NCBI RefSeq assembly: GCF_023898315.1
Contig: NC_064616.1
Location: 535,389,102 to 535,453,101 of the forward strand
Reading direction: 5' to 3'
DNA: 64,000 bases
Source: Schistocerca nitens
Lineage: Eukaryota; Arthropoda; Insecta; Orthoptera; Acrididae
In this document: positions 10,466-21,774 of the stretch, one piece after another
Layout: each line of letters opens with the position of its first letter
How positions within the stretch are numbered: the stretch's first letter is position 1
Program-made: the position numbers and the translations under genes
The notes under the pieces: generated by a model
Seen by the model: the letters and a program-made list of their open reading frames with translations, nothing else
Database searches by the model: none
Told to the model about the DNA's origin: nothing

Positions 10466-12189
10466 TTATCTGAAAAGGGAACATTCAAAGTGTCAATAAA
10501 CGGTCTTGGTTAAAGGTGGCTGATGTGTAGAGGGAACAAAATAGTGCAACAAGTATTTTTTCTTTTTTTTCGTTTGTGTCCAGTTTCACCTTTAAGGGAT
10601 AAAGCAGGCCCCGAAAAGTAATTTGGCATTTTAGGTTTGGAGGGAATGCCTTCGAAACGATGATATATGAAAAACTTTTTATGTAATTAATGTTCTTGAA
10701 AACTTTATAATCAAGTTTTGTAATAATCTGAAATTATTCAAAATACTCCACAACCATTAATTTTGAAAAATGAAAACTTTTGTTAACACACGAATTAAAG
10801 AAGCTGTCAAGCCACATACATCCCTGTGTAACGAAGCTGATTTCTGAAATACCATTTTTGGAAGATAAGCTTTACACAGTGTGCCGTCAGAGTATTTCCA
10901 ACATACCTAATTAAATATCTAAACATTCTTTATTATTCCCATTATTTATTTTTCTTACATTTGTTTCTATGTTTTAACTTGTTATTTTAACTTTTACATT
11001 CATAACTTTTTTGTTTTTTAGTTGCCTTTTCACATACGTGTACTTTATTATTTGAAAATAATAAATAACTCATTATTATGATAGAAAATAATTACAAAAA
11101 TGATGATCGGTGAGGAAACGATTAAAACAACTTTTTTTACAGTGCGCACATAAAACAAACGAAATGTATTCACGTAACATACACGACGGAAAAACCAACA
11201 TAAAACAGTTACAGCCGTGGGCTGTATACGGCTCTCGATGTTGGAAGAAATTTGTGAGAAGTTTTTCGGATGTAATTCTGTTGAATGATTTTGATGTCAA
11301 TCTCCATTTGGGAAACAATACAATTAAGCTGTAGCCACTAGTACGTAGTCAATTCTCTACGCCAAAGCTTATCAATGTAATGAAATATGTTCGATACAAA
11401 TCAGGATATTTAGAGGACCACCAGTGGCAATTTGAAATCCTGCTGAATTTTGTTTTATATTTGCTTCTTCGTAGTGAATATTACGCGAAGGCAAGTCGTC
11501 CATTTTATGAGCGTGGTAAAAACCGTTATATTTAAAGCGTTTCCTTACAGATTATCATTATTTTAATTATTTTCTATTATGATAATGAGTTATTATTTTC
11601 GAATACAAAATACACGTTGTGAAACAGTAAACTACACAACTAAAAGCCATGAGCTTAAACAGGCCCCGAAACAAAATAAATGTAAATAAAATAAATAATT
11701 AGAATAGTAAAGAATTTTAGATATTTTAGTTAGGTATATTGAAAATACTCCCACAGCACACACCGTGTAAAGCTTATTTCCCAAAACTGGTATTTCAGAA
11801 ATCAGATTTATTACTCAGGGATGTGTGGGGAGCTTAGAACCTTCTTTAATTTGTGTTATAGCAAATGTTTTCATTTTCTAAAATTAATAAATGGTGATGG
11901 GGTATTTTGCAAAATTACGTATTATTACAAACGTTGATTATACAGTTTTCAAGAACATTAATCGCGTATCGACTTTTTTATGTAAAACAGTTTTTATGTA
12001 TCAGCGTTTCGAAGACATTTCCTATAGTACAAATATGCAAAATTACCTTTCGACGTGTGTTTTACTCCTTAAAAATGAAATTAGACACAAACAAAAAAAA
12101 TACGTACAGCCCTCTCCACACCCCGGACCCCAAGTTTCATCAAGATCGTTTACTCATACTTGAGTATGTTCCCGTTTGAGTAACGCAAT
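10466..12189. repeat. 1.7-kb imperfect palindrome of an unknown repeat
   Basis: The left arm (about 10466-11330) reads as the reverse complement of the right arm (about 11340-12189), diverged by roughly a quarter by eye. Landmarks: GGGAACATTC at 10478 pairs with GTATGTTCCC at 12166; GCCTTCGAAACGATGATA (10648) pairs with TATCAGCGTTTCGAAGACA (about 12000); AATGTTCTTGAAAACT (10687) pairs with AGTTTTCAAGAACATT (11944). AATAACTCATTATTATGATAG (11064, one extra base) pairs with CTATTATGATAATGAGTTATT (11575). No coding signal is seen in either arm. It is either two copies of one repeat in opposite orientation or an element with very long inverted termini. Confidence 0.85.
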
Positions 12190-13132
12190 GACGAGCAACA
12201 TTCAGAACGACATTATAAAGGAGAACAGTGCTTTCAAATATAACGGTGGCGTGCTACCAAACAATGTATTTCTTATCTCGCATGATGACGCCATAGTTTA
12301 TGATGAAGACAAAAACTAATCGATTTGGTTCTGCGTTTAAGCGACTCCCTTTGTATACTGGAGACACATGCCCTTGTCTATAGAAGACACGATCTACACA
12401 GATTTTAATTGTAACTTCCCGTGTGGCCTCCTTATAGAAGCAATCCGCTGGGCAGTTGCAATAAAACATCGATATTTTACAGGCTGTGAATACCTCTCTT
12501 GTTCGGCCTCTGCCTTTTGATAGCTGCCCCCCCCCCCCCCCCATCGCACGATGTGAAATGCCGCTAGGGACCACGTGGCCGCATTATTCCGGAGCGGAAC
12601 AAATAGAACGAAATTTTTTGTCTATACTGTGGAGTGCGATGCTGTAAAATTTCCTGGTATATCAAAACCGGAGTTGTACTGGAACACTAGACGCACTATT
12701 ACCTTCCGCGGGTAGTTCTGTTACCGTACTGGAGATGGGTTCCTATTCAAAATATTGTGTACTCTCTCCCCTCTATTAATCCTCGAAGTATGTGACGGGA
12801 ATTTCCGAACACCCTGTATGGAAACCTTGACATCGACAAAACATTGCACTCCTTTCTTCCCCTTTTGCTAGATTAGACAGCTTTTACATTTTCGTTATTC
12901 ACCCCAAAAATTTCGGGAGCAGATACAAGTGTCGGCCATAACACACTCAATATTTTACGTTGTAGTTACTTACAGTAAAGTTCTTTCGTTCTAATTCATG
13001 CATGCATGATTTCCGATACATTTAAATGAAGTACTCAATGCAATCATACAAAACTAAATTAAATATTACACAAAGCAGAACAAAATCGACCTGCCTTATA
13101 GAACACAATGACACTTTCACAAGCGGAGACAT
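12190..13132. other. Intergenic with a C16 tract
   Basis: C16 occupies 12527-12542. AACACCCTGTATGG at 12808 resembles a mariner-type terminus, but I found no partner. Nothing else was recognised. Confidence 0.35.
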
Positions 13133-14289
13133 TGTCGCGAATGAAACAATGACCCGTATGTACAATAAATTTCCTTTCATTTACGTCTACGGTCACAAAC
13201 GTTTTGTCAACAGATTACCGGTTCGGTCTATAATTACCATCGTCAGATCTGCAGCAAAAAATGAAAAAAAAAATACACTCGCAGGTTGTCTATAGCTTAA
13301 AAACAATAAATAGACCATAATGAAAAGTACTACTGACATAAATATGCGTTCGTGCGCTTTAAGTATGAAGTGGCATACCTGTTTTATAAAAACAAAGTCC
13401 TGATGTAGTGCAGCCATAGCGGCATCGTCAAATATATATAAATAAAATCATATGCCCGAGTCATGTTGTCAGTAGCACTATTGTTCAAAACAAGCTGCCG
13501 TAGAGTAGCCACAAGGTGTTTGTGTTGTAAGTTCACCAGATGTCGCTAATGTAAGCATACACTAGTTTTCAGTGATTAATTGAACAGCGCAAAATCAGGG
13601 GAGGGGGGGGGGGTACAATAGTTGACGTCTGTAATGAGCTTATAACGTATAAAAGGCAATACAGTAATAAAGAGCGATGAAATAGAACACGACAAAAGTC
13701 AGATTGTTAAAAAGAGGAAGAGTTAAGAGACAGTAGTTGGCATATGCTCAAGTGCCAATATTCTAGATAATGACATAAGTAATAAACACCTTCGATTGTG
13801 CACGGAATAATATTAAAAAAACTATAAAATATATCGCTAAAGAAGCCACAATGAAGGGAAACATAGTGCTGCCCATAATCAGCGCCCTCTGTTAGCGCTA
13901 ACGCCAGAATTACGCATAGGCGAGAAGTGGTTGGAGGAACGTGACCGCCAGAGGGCCCCTCCTACCCTTCGGCACCCCGTTGCAAGCAAAGAATGATAGA
14001 ATTCGATAACAGTGAATGATCAACATTATCTAGTTAATGCAGTATATGAAATGAACAGAGAAGGAACAAGAAAATACTAGTCATGCGTAAAACGTACGAA
14101 AAACGAAGTAATTATGTGTGGCACTCAATACTAGGAGAATGTTAATCGATGAACAACGAACTTAAACGGATGTCTTACGACGTCCGCCCTGAGCAGATGA
14201 TGCGAACAAAATGAGATTAAAAAAAAAAAAAAAGCAAAGTAGGCATTGAATACAACATCGCTCTGCCATTTAAGCAGTTTTGTTGGATC

Positions 14290-14560
14290 TTTGTTTTTTG
14301 CTTTGTAAATTTCAAGCTCCTATACCAAATTAAAAGCACGGCCTTTTTCCACTCTGTGGAGAATACACATACAATTTTCAATGATCCCTATGGAATGACT
14401 CATTCAGTTAAATACTGTAGCACAGCAGCTTTGTTCCGTGGCTGTGAGTGTTCTTTAAACCTTAAATTAAAAGAGCGGCATGTTTGACCGATATAATATT
14501 TGTCACAGTTACTGCAGTCAATCTTGTATACTCCAGAGCCATCGAATTTGTCATACTTCC
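14290..14560 (-). pseudogene. PLE GIY-YIG endonuclease relic, left arm
   Basis: The minus strand encodes the C-terminal endonuclease domain of a Penelope-like element, mirroring the right arm. The box around YYIGQT is recognisable near 14490-14510, followed by the downstream His-containing block near 14440. Frames are interrupted. Penelope-like elements join a reverse transcriptase to this GIY-YIG nuclease; only the nuclease end is present here. It is transcriptionally oriented away from the palindrome centre. Confidence 0.7.
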
Positions 14561-14565
14561 CTTCC

Positions 14566-14567
<2 letters not shown>

Positions 14568-14609
<42 letters not shown>
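14568..14609. repeat. T42 homopolymer at the palindrome centre
   Basis: Forty-two uninterrupted T residues lie exactly at the junction between the two arms. The length may be partly a sequencing or assembly estimate. Confidence 0.95.
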
Positions 14610-14696
14610 CAGTTTTAGGGTGTTGTTAGCCTAATGTCACATGTGGCTTTCGAGTTAACAACACCCTACAACTACGAATAAAACATAAACTGAAAG

Positions 14697-14935
14697 GGAA
14701 GTATGACAAATTTGATGGCCCTGGAGTATACAGGATTGACTGCTGCGACTGTGACAAATATTATATCGGTCAAACAGGCCGCTCTTTTAAATTAAGGTAT
14801 GAAGAACACTCACAGCCACGGAACAAAACTACTTTGGGACAACATTTAACTGAAACTGGTCATTCCAAAAGGAGCATTGAGAATTGTATGCGTATTCTCC
14901 ACAGAGTGGAAAAAAAGGCCGTGTTTTTAATTTAG
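14697..14935 (+). pseudogene. PLE GIY-YIG endonuclease relic, right arm
   Basis: The plus strand reads GPGVYRIDCCDCDKYYIGQT followed by GRSFKLRYEEH and GQHLTETGHS, i.e. the GIY-YIG nuclease core (here GVY and YIG), its conserved Arg-containing helix, and the downstream Glu/His region. Before it would stand the reverse transcriptase, which is missing because the copy is 5'-truncated at the palindrome centre. After it the frame closes and a long 3' untranslated region runs outward to 16678. It is one of at least three distinct PLE relics in the window. Confidence 0.85.
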
Positions 14936-15540
14936 TATAACACCCTGAAATATATAAAGCAAAAAACGTAAGAACCAACAAAACTACTATATTGACAGAA
15001 TGACTTTGTGCCCAATGCTTACTTCGCTGTTTTTGACAATGTTTTAATTTAATTACTGCACGCCTCTGTTATATAATATAGTTTGTTGATAGTTTCACCT
15101 AGTATTGAGTGCCTCACATATTTACTTCGTTTTTCGTACGTTTTACGCCTGGCTCTACTATTTTCTTGTTCCTTCTCAGTTCATTTCATATACTGCATTA
15201 ACTAGATAATGTTGGTCATGCACTGTTACGGAATTTTATCATTCTTTGCTTGCAACCGAGTGCCGCAGGGTAGGAGGGGCCCTCTGGCGGTCACGTTCCT
15301 CCAACCACTTCTCGCTTATGCGTAATTCTGGCGTTAACACTAACAGAGGGTGCTGATTATGGGCAGCACTGTTTTCTTTCATTGTGGCTTCTTTAGCGAT
15401 TTGTTTTATACTTTTTTTATATTATTCCGTGCATAATCGAAGGTGTTTATTACTTATGTCATTATCTAGAATATTGGCACCTAAGCATAAGTCAACTACT
15501 GTCTCTTAACTCTTCCTCTTTTTAACAATCCGACTTTTGT

Positions 15541-15588
15541 CAAATGGCTCTGAGCACTATGGGACTCGACTGCTGTGGTCATAAGTCC
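15541..15588 (-). mobile_element. Severely truncated SINE with target duplication
   Basis: Only the last ~46 bases of the common SINE body are present (AAATGGCTCTGAGCACTATG and on). They are bracketed by CCGACTTTTGTC at 15529-15540 and 15587-15598, a 12-bp target duplication, proving it was a real, early-aborted insertion and not a deletion remnant. Confidence 0.85.
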
Positions 15589-15600
15589 GACTTTTGTCGT

Positions 15601-16312
15601 GTTCTATTTCATCGCTTTTTATTACTGTATTGCCTTTTATACGTTATAAGCTCATTACAGACGTCAACTATTGTACCCCCCTTGATTTTACGCTGTTCAA
15701 TTAATCACTGAAAACTAGTCCATGCCTACATTAGCGACATCTAGTGAACTTACAACACAAACATCTTGTGACTACTGTACGGCAGCTTGTTTTGAACAAT
15801 AGTGCTATGTTCTATTTCATCGTTTTTTTTATTACTGTACTGCCTTTTAGATGGCCTGCCTGTAAACAGGTTAAAAATAATAATAATAATAATAATAAAG
15901 CCTTTTAGACATTATAAACTCATTACAGACGTCAACTATTGTATCCCCCTTTATTTTACGTTGTTCAATTAATTCCCGCATCTCGTGGTCGTGCGGTAGC
16001 GTTCTCGCTTCCCACGCCCGGGTTCCCGGGTTCGATTCCCGGCGGGGTCAGGGATTTTCTCTGCCTCGTGATGGCTGGGTGTTGTGTGATGTCCTTAGGT
16101 TAGTTAGGCTTAAGTAGTTCTAAGTTCTAGGGGACTGATGACCATAGATGTTAAGTCCCATAGTGCTCAGAGCCATTTGAACCATTTTTTTGTTCAATTA
16201 ATCATTGAAAACTATTGTATGCCTACATTGGCGAGATCTGGTCAACTTAACCACACAGACATCCTGTGGCTACTGTACTACAGCTTGTTTTGAACAGTAG
16301 TGCTACTGACAA
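15601..16312. repeat. 208-bp tandem duplication in the PLE 3' region
   Basis: GTTCTATTTCATCG begins at 15601 and again at 15809, and the two units run in parallel through TGCCTTTTA, CTCATTACAGACGTCAACTA and CAGCTTGTTTTGAACA. The second unit contains an (AAT)n run at 15876-15899 and a full SINE insertion. The left arm of the palindrome has only one unit. Confidence 0.85.
15974..16189 (+). mobile_element. SINE with a tRNA-Gly-like head (type 3)
   Basis: The head (CATCTCGTGGTCGTGCGGTA, then GGGTTCGATTCCCGGCGGGG) resembles tRNA-Gly with a CCC-like anticodon loop. The body from GTGATGTCCTTAGGTTAGTT onward is the same as in type 1 SINEs. An exact 13-bp target duplication, TTGTTCAATTAAT, lies at 15961-15973 and 16190-16202. 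A sister copy is at 40154-40371. Confidence 0.93.
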
Positions 16313-16783
16313 TATGACTCGTGCATCTGATGTTATTTACATATATCTGATGATGCTGATTTTGCATTCAACTTTTGACGATGCCACTATGGCTGCACTA
16401 CATTAGGACTTCGTTTTTATAAAACAGGTATGCTTCTTCACACTTAAAGTGCACAAACGCATATTTATGTCAGTAGTACTTTTCATTATGGTCTATTTAT
16501 TGTTTTTAAGCTGTTGACAACCTGCAAGTGTATTTATGTTTTTCCCCATTTTTTGCTGCAGATCTAATAATGGTCATTATAGACCGAAACCGGTAATCTG
16601 TTAACAAAAAGTTTGTGATCATAGATATAACTTAAAGGAAACTTATCATAATGACAATTTTTCTACAGATTCACGACTTAAAAGTAGTGATGGGAAAGCG
16701 GAAAAAGTTTTGCTTTCTGTTCAAACCGAAGACTCGTGGCCAAAGAGAATTGGGATCACTTGAATTTGATCTCAGTGTTAGTG

Positions 16784-17004
16784 ACCGAGCGAGGTGGCGC
16801 AGTGGTTAGACACTGGACTCGCATTCGAGAGGACGACGGTTCAATCCCGCGTCCGGCCACCCTGCTTTAGGTTTTCGTGATTTTCCTAAATCACTACAGG
16901 CAAATGCCGGGATGGTTCCTCTGAAAGGGCACGGCCGACTTCCTTCCCTAATCCGAGGAGACCGATGACCACGCTGTCTGGTCTCCTTCCCCAAACAACC
17001 AACC
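16784..17004 (+). mobile_element. Type 2 SINE
   Basis: GAGCGAGGTGGCGCAGTGGT head, GGTTCAATCCCGCGTCC box B, GGCAAATGCCGGGATGGTTC body. Target duplication GTTAGTG at 16777-16783 and 17005-17011. Confidence 0.9.
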
Positions 17005-17011
17005 GTTAGTG

Positions 17012-18180
17012 TGTTGGTGATCGAGACTCTTCAGCTGTTTGCTGATTTGCCCCATTACGGGAAGTTCTCGATAACTGGATATTTTCGCTCTAGTATTATT
17101 TCCTTCGTAGTTGGATCATAAGTAGTGTTGATTTCTATCACACAAATTCGTTTCATACACAGAAGAAATTCCAGATAAAATATTTCTGTTTCCCCAAAGC
17201 GATTTAATTTCATTCTAGTAATTTAGTTCACAGTGTATATTTTAAGAATTATAATCAGTACGTCAGACGAGAGTGCGAATGCGGAAATTATAATTCGGTC
17301 TGCTTTTGTTTACATTGTCAGACTGAAGGTTCTGATGCTTTGGTGCCAGGTACCTCAAGTTGTATGCACTGTCTCACACTAATGAACTCTTGAAGGAGAA
17401 AATCGTTGTTCTAGTAGGTCAAAAAACTGAATCTCTCTCCACCTAGCATCAAACTGAAATATGTCCACCGTATAAATTTGGCACACAAATTGTGACATGC
17501 TATTCATTCATAAAATTCATTTGTACAATTTACCAAAGAATGCTACCCTACAAGTTTAAGACAAATATAGCACATTCATTATGATAAACAATGAAACCTA
17601 GAAATTCATTTTGTATATAGCAGAATGTGGATTTATAGAAGACAAATTTATTTCTAAGGTGCATAAAGAAAATAGTTTTCATGTCTGTCAAGATGATTAA
17701 CGCTTGCGCTTAGAACGACATGTAATAACATCAAAAATCAAAGATGAAGCCGGTTTCATTTCCACCCTTTCTGGCTGTCCGTATCCGGTTGTAATCACTA
17801 CATGAAGAACTTGCAGAGTCGTAATCGTTTTAAGTTCAAAATCACTGCTCGGACACCGTATTTGCTTCTCGCATACGTCTGAATGCGGGAAATTACTGAT
17901 TGAAAAAACTATTTTAACACGTATCTTGAATGGATGAAAGAAATCTGAGCTAAGGTCTTGCGCTCAATTTGATTGTCTATCACATAGCTCTTAATTTCCA
18001 GAAGAGTTTTCAAAAGTTAGCAATAAATATTTTTTTCAAAATTTTAAAATATAAAGTAAGTGACTAGATTACAATATTTTCAAAATATAGGTACAAAGTA
18101 CCCCACCCCAAATCCCTCTTGGTATTGCGAGGATTAATAAAAATTAATCATTATTGAAAAATGACTCTTCAGTGAGATTT
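17012..18180. other. AT-rich intergenic DNA, nothing recognised
   Basis: No open frame of note, no inverted termini and no tRNA-like head. Only generic AT-rich runs are visible. Confidence 0.4.
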
Positions 18181-18337
18181 GATGCAACTACATCTACAGC
18201 AATACTCCACAATTTACACTTAAGTGCCTGCCAGAGAGTTCATCAAACCACTTTCACACTATTTCTCTAGCGTTCCATTCTCTAACAGTTTGTGGGAGAA
18301 ACTAACACTTACATCTACAAGCGTTAAACGGTTAGTA
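18181..18337 (-). mobile_element. 3' end fragment of a jockey-like non-LTR element
   Basis: ACTACATCTACAGCAATACTCC at the low-coordinate edge is the complement of the TGTAGATGTAG-type tail seen on other non-LTR copies here. It is followed by AAGTGCCTGCCAGAGAGTTC, typical of the 3' untranslated region just upstream of the tail. No coding part remains. Confidence 0.6.
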
Positions 18338-18341
18338 CAAT

Positions 18342-18891
18342 TGTAAGTAGGCTGTTTAGGTTTTTTTATTGGTAACGCCACCTCTGTATGAAAATCACTG
18401 GCTGTGCTGTGTGCAGTCTATGGCTGCTTTGCATTGTTGTAATACTCGCCATTGTAGTGTTAGGCAGCTGGCTGTGAACAGCGCGTAGCGTTGCACAGTT
18501 GGAGGTGAGCCGCCAGCAGTGGTGGATGTGGGGAGAGAGATGGTGGAGTTTTGAAATTTGTCATGAACTGCTACATATATTATGACTATTGAGGTAAATA
18601 CATTGGTTGTTCTCTATCAAAATCTTTCATTTGCTAACTATGCCTATCAGTAGTTAGTGCCTTCAGTAGTTTGAATCTTTTATTTAGCTGGCAGTAGTGG
18701 CGCTCGCTGTATTGCAGTAGCTTGAGTAGCGAAGATTTTTGTGAGGTAAGTGATTTGTGAAAGGTATAGTTTAATGTTAGTCAGGGCCTTTCTTTTGTAG
18801 GGATTTTTGAAAGTCAGATTGCGTTGCGCTAAAAATATTGTGTTTCAGCTTAAGCACAGTCTTGTATAACTTTTCTAAAGGGGACGTTTCA
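18342..18891 (+). repeat. 5' LTR
   Basis: 550 bp, beginning TGTAAGTAGGCTG and ending GGGGACGTTTCA. It has an extra GCCGCCAGCAG-containing stretch (about 18503-18540) that the 3' LTR lacks. A splice-donor-like GAG|GTAAGT (18743-18751) and an acceptor-like TTCTTTTGTAG (18790-18800) occur in both LTRs. Confidence 0.95.
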
Positions 18892-19192
18892 TATGTCGAC
18901 CCTTAGCCTAGGATACCTCATTGGAATCTTCTGATTTTTTTTCTTGTAGTTTGTGTAATTAGTGTAGCTATTGTTTATTGCTAGCGCGTAATTATAGAGA
19001 GAATTTCCTTTGTAGTTGCAGTCTTTCATTGTTGTACAGTAAAACAGTTGTGGCATGCATGTAGATTTGCACCAAGTATTTCGCAGCTGCAATTAACTAG
19101 ATATTATTTTCAGTGCTATGTTAATGTGTTCTCTTGTTTTTGCTCTTCAAATTGTGCTTTTCTGTGTTATCGTGTGAAATATTGTGACAATA

Positions 19193-21774
19193 ATGGCGTG
19201 TGAAAAACGTAACACTAGGCTACAAAGTAAACTGAGAAATAATAGTGACGACGAGCGTAGCTTATCAGCACCACTGTGTAATGAATTAACAGACATTCAA
19301 AGTAGTAATTTGGTAACTGTGCATAGGGAAATGGAGCGGGCGTCAAATAATGGCGTAGACAATGAAACAAGTAGTGAACAGGGAAGCATTATCGATCGAT
19401 CGGTCGGCAATAGCTCGCCTCAGGAATCCGAAATGACACGACACGATCTCGCAAATACTGTAGATTCAGGTTTTGGGTTCTCACCGTTTTCTCAAATAAG
19501 TCAAGACACATTTCCGGCTTGTCAAAATGTGAATGTTTCCGGTGCAAATTCACTGCCGAAAAGCACTGAGGAACATGTTCCAGACACCAGTGCATTGTTA
19601 TTACAATTAATACAACAAATGGGAGAAACACAGCAAAAGCTTCAAAAGTTAGACACAATGGAACAAAATCTTCGAAAGTTAGACACAGTGGAACAAAATC
19701 AGAGACAAACACAGCAAAAGCTTCAAAAGTTAGACACAATGGAACAACACCAGAGACAAACGCAGCAACAGTTAGACGCAATGGAACAAAAGCTTCAAAA
19801 GTTAGACTCAGTGGAACATACGCTTGAACAAACACGTGAAGACTTAACTACTGAGTTACATAACATCGAATCGAAATGTCAAAAAGTCTGTAATGACGTA
19901 AAAACACAAATTTGTGAGCATTTTCAACCTATTTTTTCGCGGCATGAAAATGCATTACAGAATCACGAAGCAGCCATAAAAGAACTGCAAACCATTGTTC
20001 ATGAAAATCATGAGACCTTGTCGGCTAAAATTGACTCAGTTGCATCTACCGATTCGGTTACGCAACTTGTAAAAACTCAAGAAAACTTAAAGGACACAGT
20101 AGATTCGATTTCAACACAAATGGAAACTCTGAAACTTGGTTCAGAAAAACACACTGAGGAAATGTGTTCACTATCGGAGAAAGTAGCCGAACTTTCGGAT
20201 CAGTTCACTAACTTATCTACGAAGGTAGATGATAATCTGAACGACACAAAACCGGTAGTCTTTAATGACACAGAAGAGTGCGAACAAATTAAGAAATTCA
20301 AACAAAATCAGAATCAAATTAATACGCAACACCAAAGATAAATCCGGGAAGTACAAGATCAGCTGACTCAGGTAATACAAGAATTACGTATTTCAGAGGG
20401 CACTCGCGCTCCAATACGGGAAGAGGGACTTAGAAATACGGAACAACCACAAAATAATAACACAGGACACTTCGGAAATTATGAAAGAAATTGGCAAGGC
20501 ACACCGAATTTTGAGATGGAACCGCCGAAACGACGTAATAATGACCGACATGCGACTCGCCGACATGATGATTTTGACTATAAGCTGTTCATTACTACAC
20601 GTAAATTCAAAACATTTAAGAATTCTGCCAACGACATTCATCCACAAGCGTGGCTCCATCAATTCTCTCATTGTTTTCCTCCCAACTGGTCATTAGAACA
20701 CAGATTAGAATTTATGTGTGGCTATTTAGAGAATGAACCAGCTGTAAGAATGCGATCGGTCATTCACGATTGTCACAGTGAAGGAGATTTTTATCATGCC
20801 TTCCTCTCAGCATATTGGTCTCCAGCTATACAAGACCGAGTAAAACATAGCATCATGATGATGAAACACTTTGAACAATCTGAATTCTCCAGTCTTGTGA
20901 AATATTTTGAAGACATGTTGCACAAGAATCAGTACCTGTCAAACCCATACAGCTTGCCTGAACATTCACGACATATTATTTTAGCAGGACGTTGCAAAGG
21001 TGGCATTGAAGCTTTTCAGGGTCTGTTACAAGAATTGGAAATTGACACTGACAATCGTGGAATGCGGAAACAGGAACATAACAATTACAGGTCACATCCG
21101 TCACAATTCCGCGATGAAAGAAATAATAACTGGACACGTCAAGGCTATTCTTGCAACGTAAATCGTGACCAAAACAGACACCACCCGTATGGCAACCACT
21201 GGCAGAGTAATAGTTACAGCGTTGCAAAGATGACATTGAAGCTTTTCAGGGTCTGTTACAAGAATTGGAAATTGACACTGACAATCGCGGAATGCGGAAA
21301 CAGGAACATAACAATTACAGGTCACATCCGTCACAATTCCGCGATGAAAGAAATAATAACTGGACACGTCAAGGCTATTCTTGCAACGTAAATCGTGACC
21401 AAAACAGACACCACCCGTATGGCAACCACTGGCAGAGTAATAGTTACAGAGAAAGTTCGCATTTCCGTAGCAATGAATATGACAGAGACAATCATAGAAA
21501 CAGACAATATGGTAATCAGAACTATTATTATCAAGGGAGACAGAATAATTTCAGACGCAACAGTTCAGCGCGCAGTTACGATTCAGGAAGAAATTCTCCA
21601 CCACGTGACCGACAAGAAACAAACTGTGTAAACTACCGACAAAACGACAGACCTGAATTCCATCAGAACTGGCGAGCTTCAAACAGGGCAGGGCCTTCTC
21701 GTCAAAGTGAATTTTCAGAAGTTAGGTCTCCTAATCCCAATAACGGCGCGTGCCAACAAAGAGACAGACAATGA
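19193..21774 (+). pseudogene. gag: gag of the LTR retrotransposon, broken by one stop and one duplication
   Basis: Structural protein of the retroelement particle. I chose ATG 19193 (MACEKRNTRLQ); an upstream GTG would add three residues but is unlikely in a eukaryote. The first ~380 codons give an acidic N terminus, then a Gln-rich coiled coil (about 19610-20230) made of repeated QKLQKLDTMEQ units. An in-frame TAA at 20339-20341 interrupts it, and the same frame continues without another stop. About 20585-21000 encodes a capsid-like domain with HPQAWLHQFSHCFPPNWS and AYWSPAIQDRVKHSI. A basic Asn/Arg-rich tail follows, without a CCHC zinc knuckle. A 230-bp tandem duplication (20991-21220, 21221-21450) shifts the frame, so the tail is read in another frame to 21774. 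Without the duplication the frame would be about 780 codons. Confidence 0.8.
20991..21450 (+). repeat. 230-bp tandem duplication inside gag
   Basis: GTTGCAAAG[G/A]T at 20991 and 21221 opens two almost identical units that end AGTAATAGTTACAG. 230 is not a multiple of three, so the second unit is read in a different frame. Only a few substitutions separate the copies, so the event is recent. Confidence 0.95.

Larger units (their letters stand above)
13133..16678. mobile_element. Head-to-head pair of Penelope-like elements (3.5-kb palindrome)
   Basis: Two 5'-truncated copies of one PLE face outward from a centre near 14600. Both end in the same 3' region, including ACCGGTAATCTGTTAAC on the outer edge (13207-13221 complement; 16589-16605). 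The arms stay well paired for about 1.4 kb: CAGAGGGCCCCTCCTACCCT at 13951 matches the complement of AGGGTAGGAGGGGCCCTCTG at 15269. The right arm is longer because of a truncated SINE, a 208-bp tandem duplication and a full SINE. The centre holds T42 and an 11-bp hairpin (GGGTGTTGTTA / TAACAACACCC, about 14618-14667). Confidence 0.88.

Noticed and set aside
12808..12821. Mariner terminus AACACCCTGTATGG
   Set aside because: No opposite terminus or TA-flanked partner could be found within several kilobases.
18892..18930. Primer binding site of the LTR element
   Set aside because: The bases after the 5' LTR do not begin with the TGG expected for a tRNA 3' end; I could not assign a tRNA.
19389..19835. 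148-codon minus frame opposite gag
   Set aside because: It is the antisense shadow of the Gln-rich coiled-coil repeats of gag and has the same periodicity.
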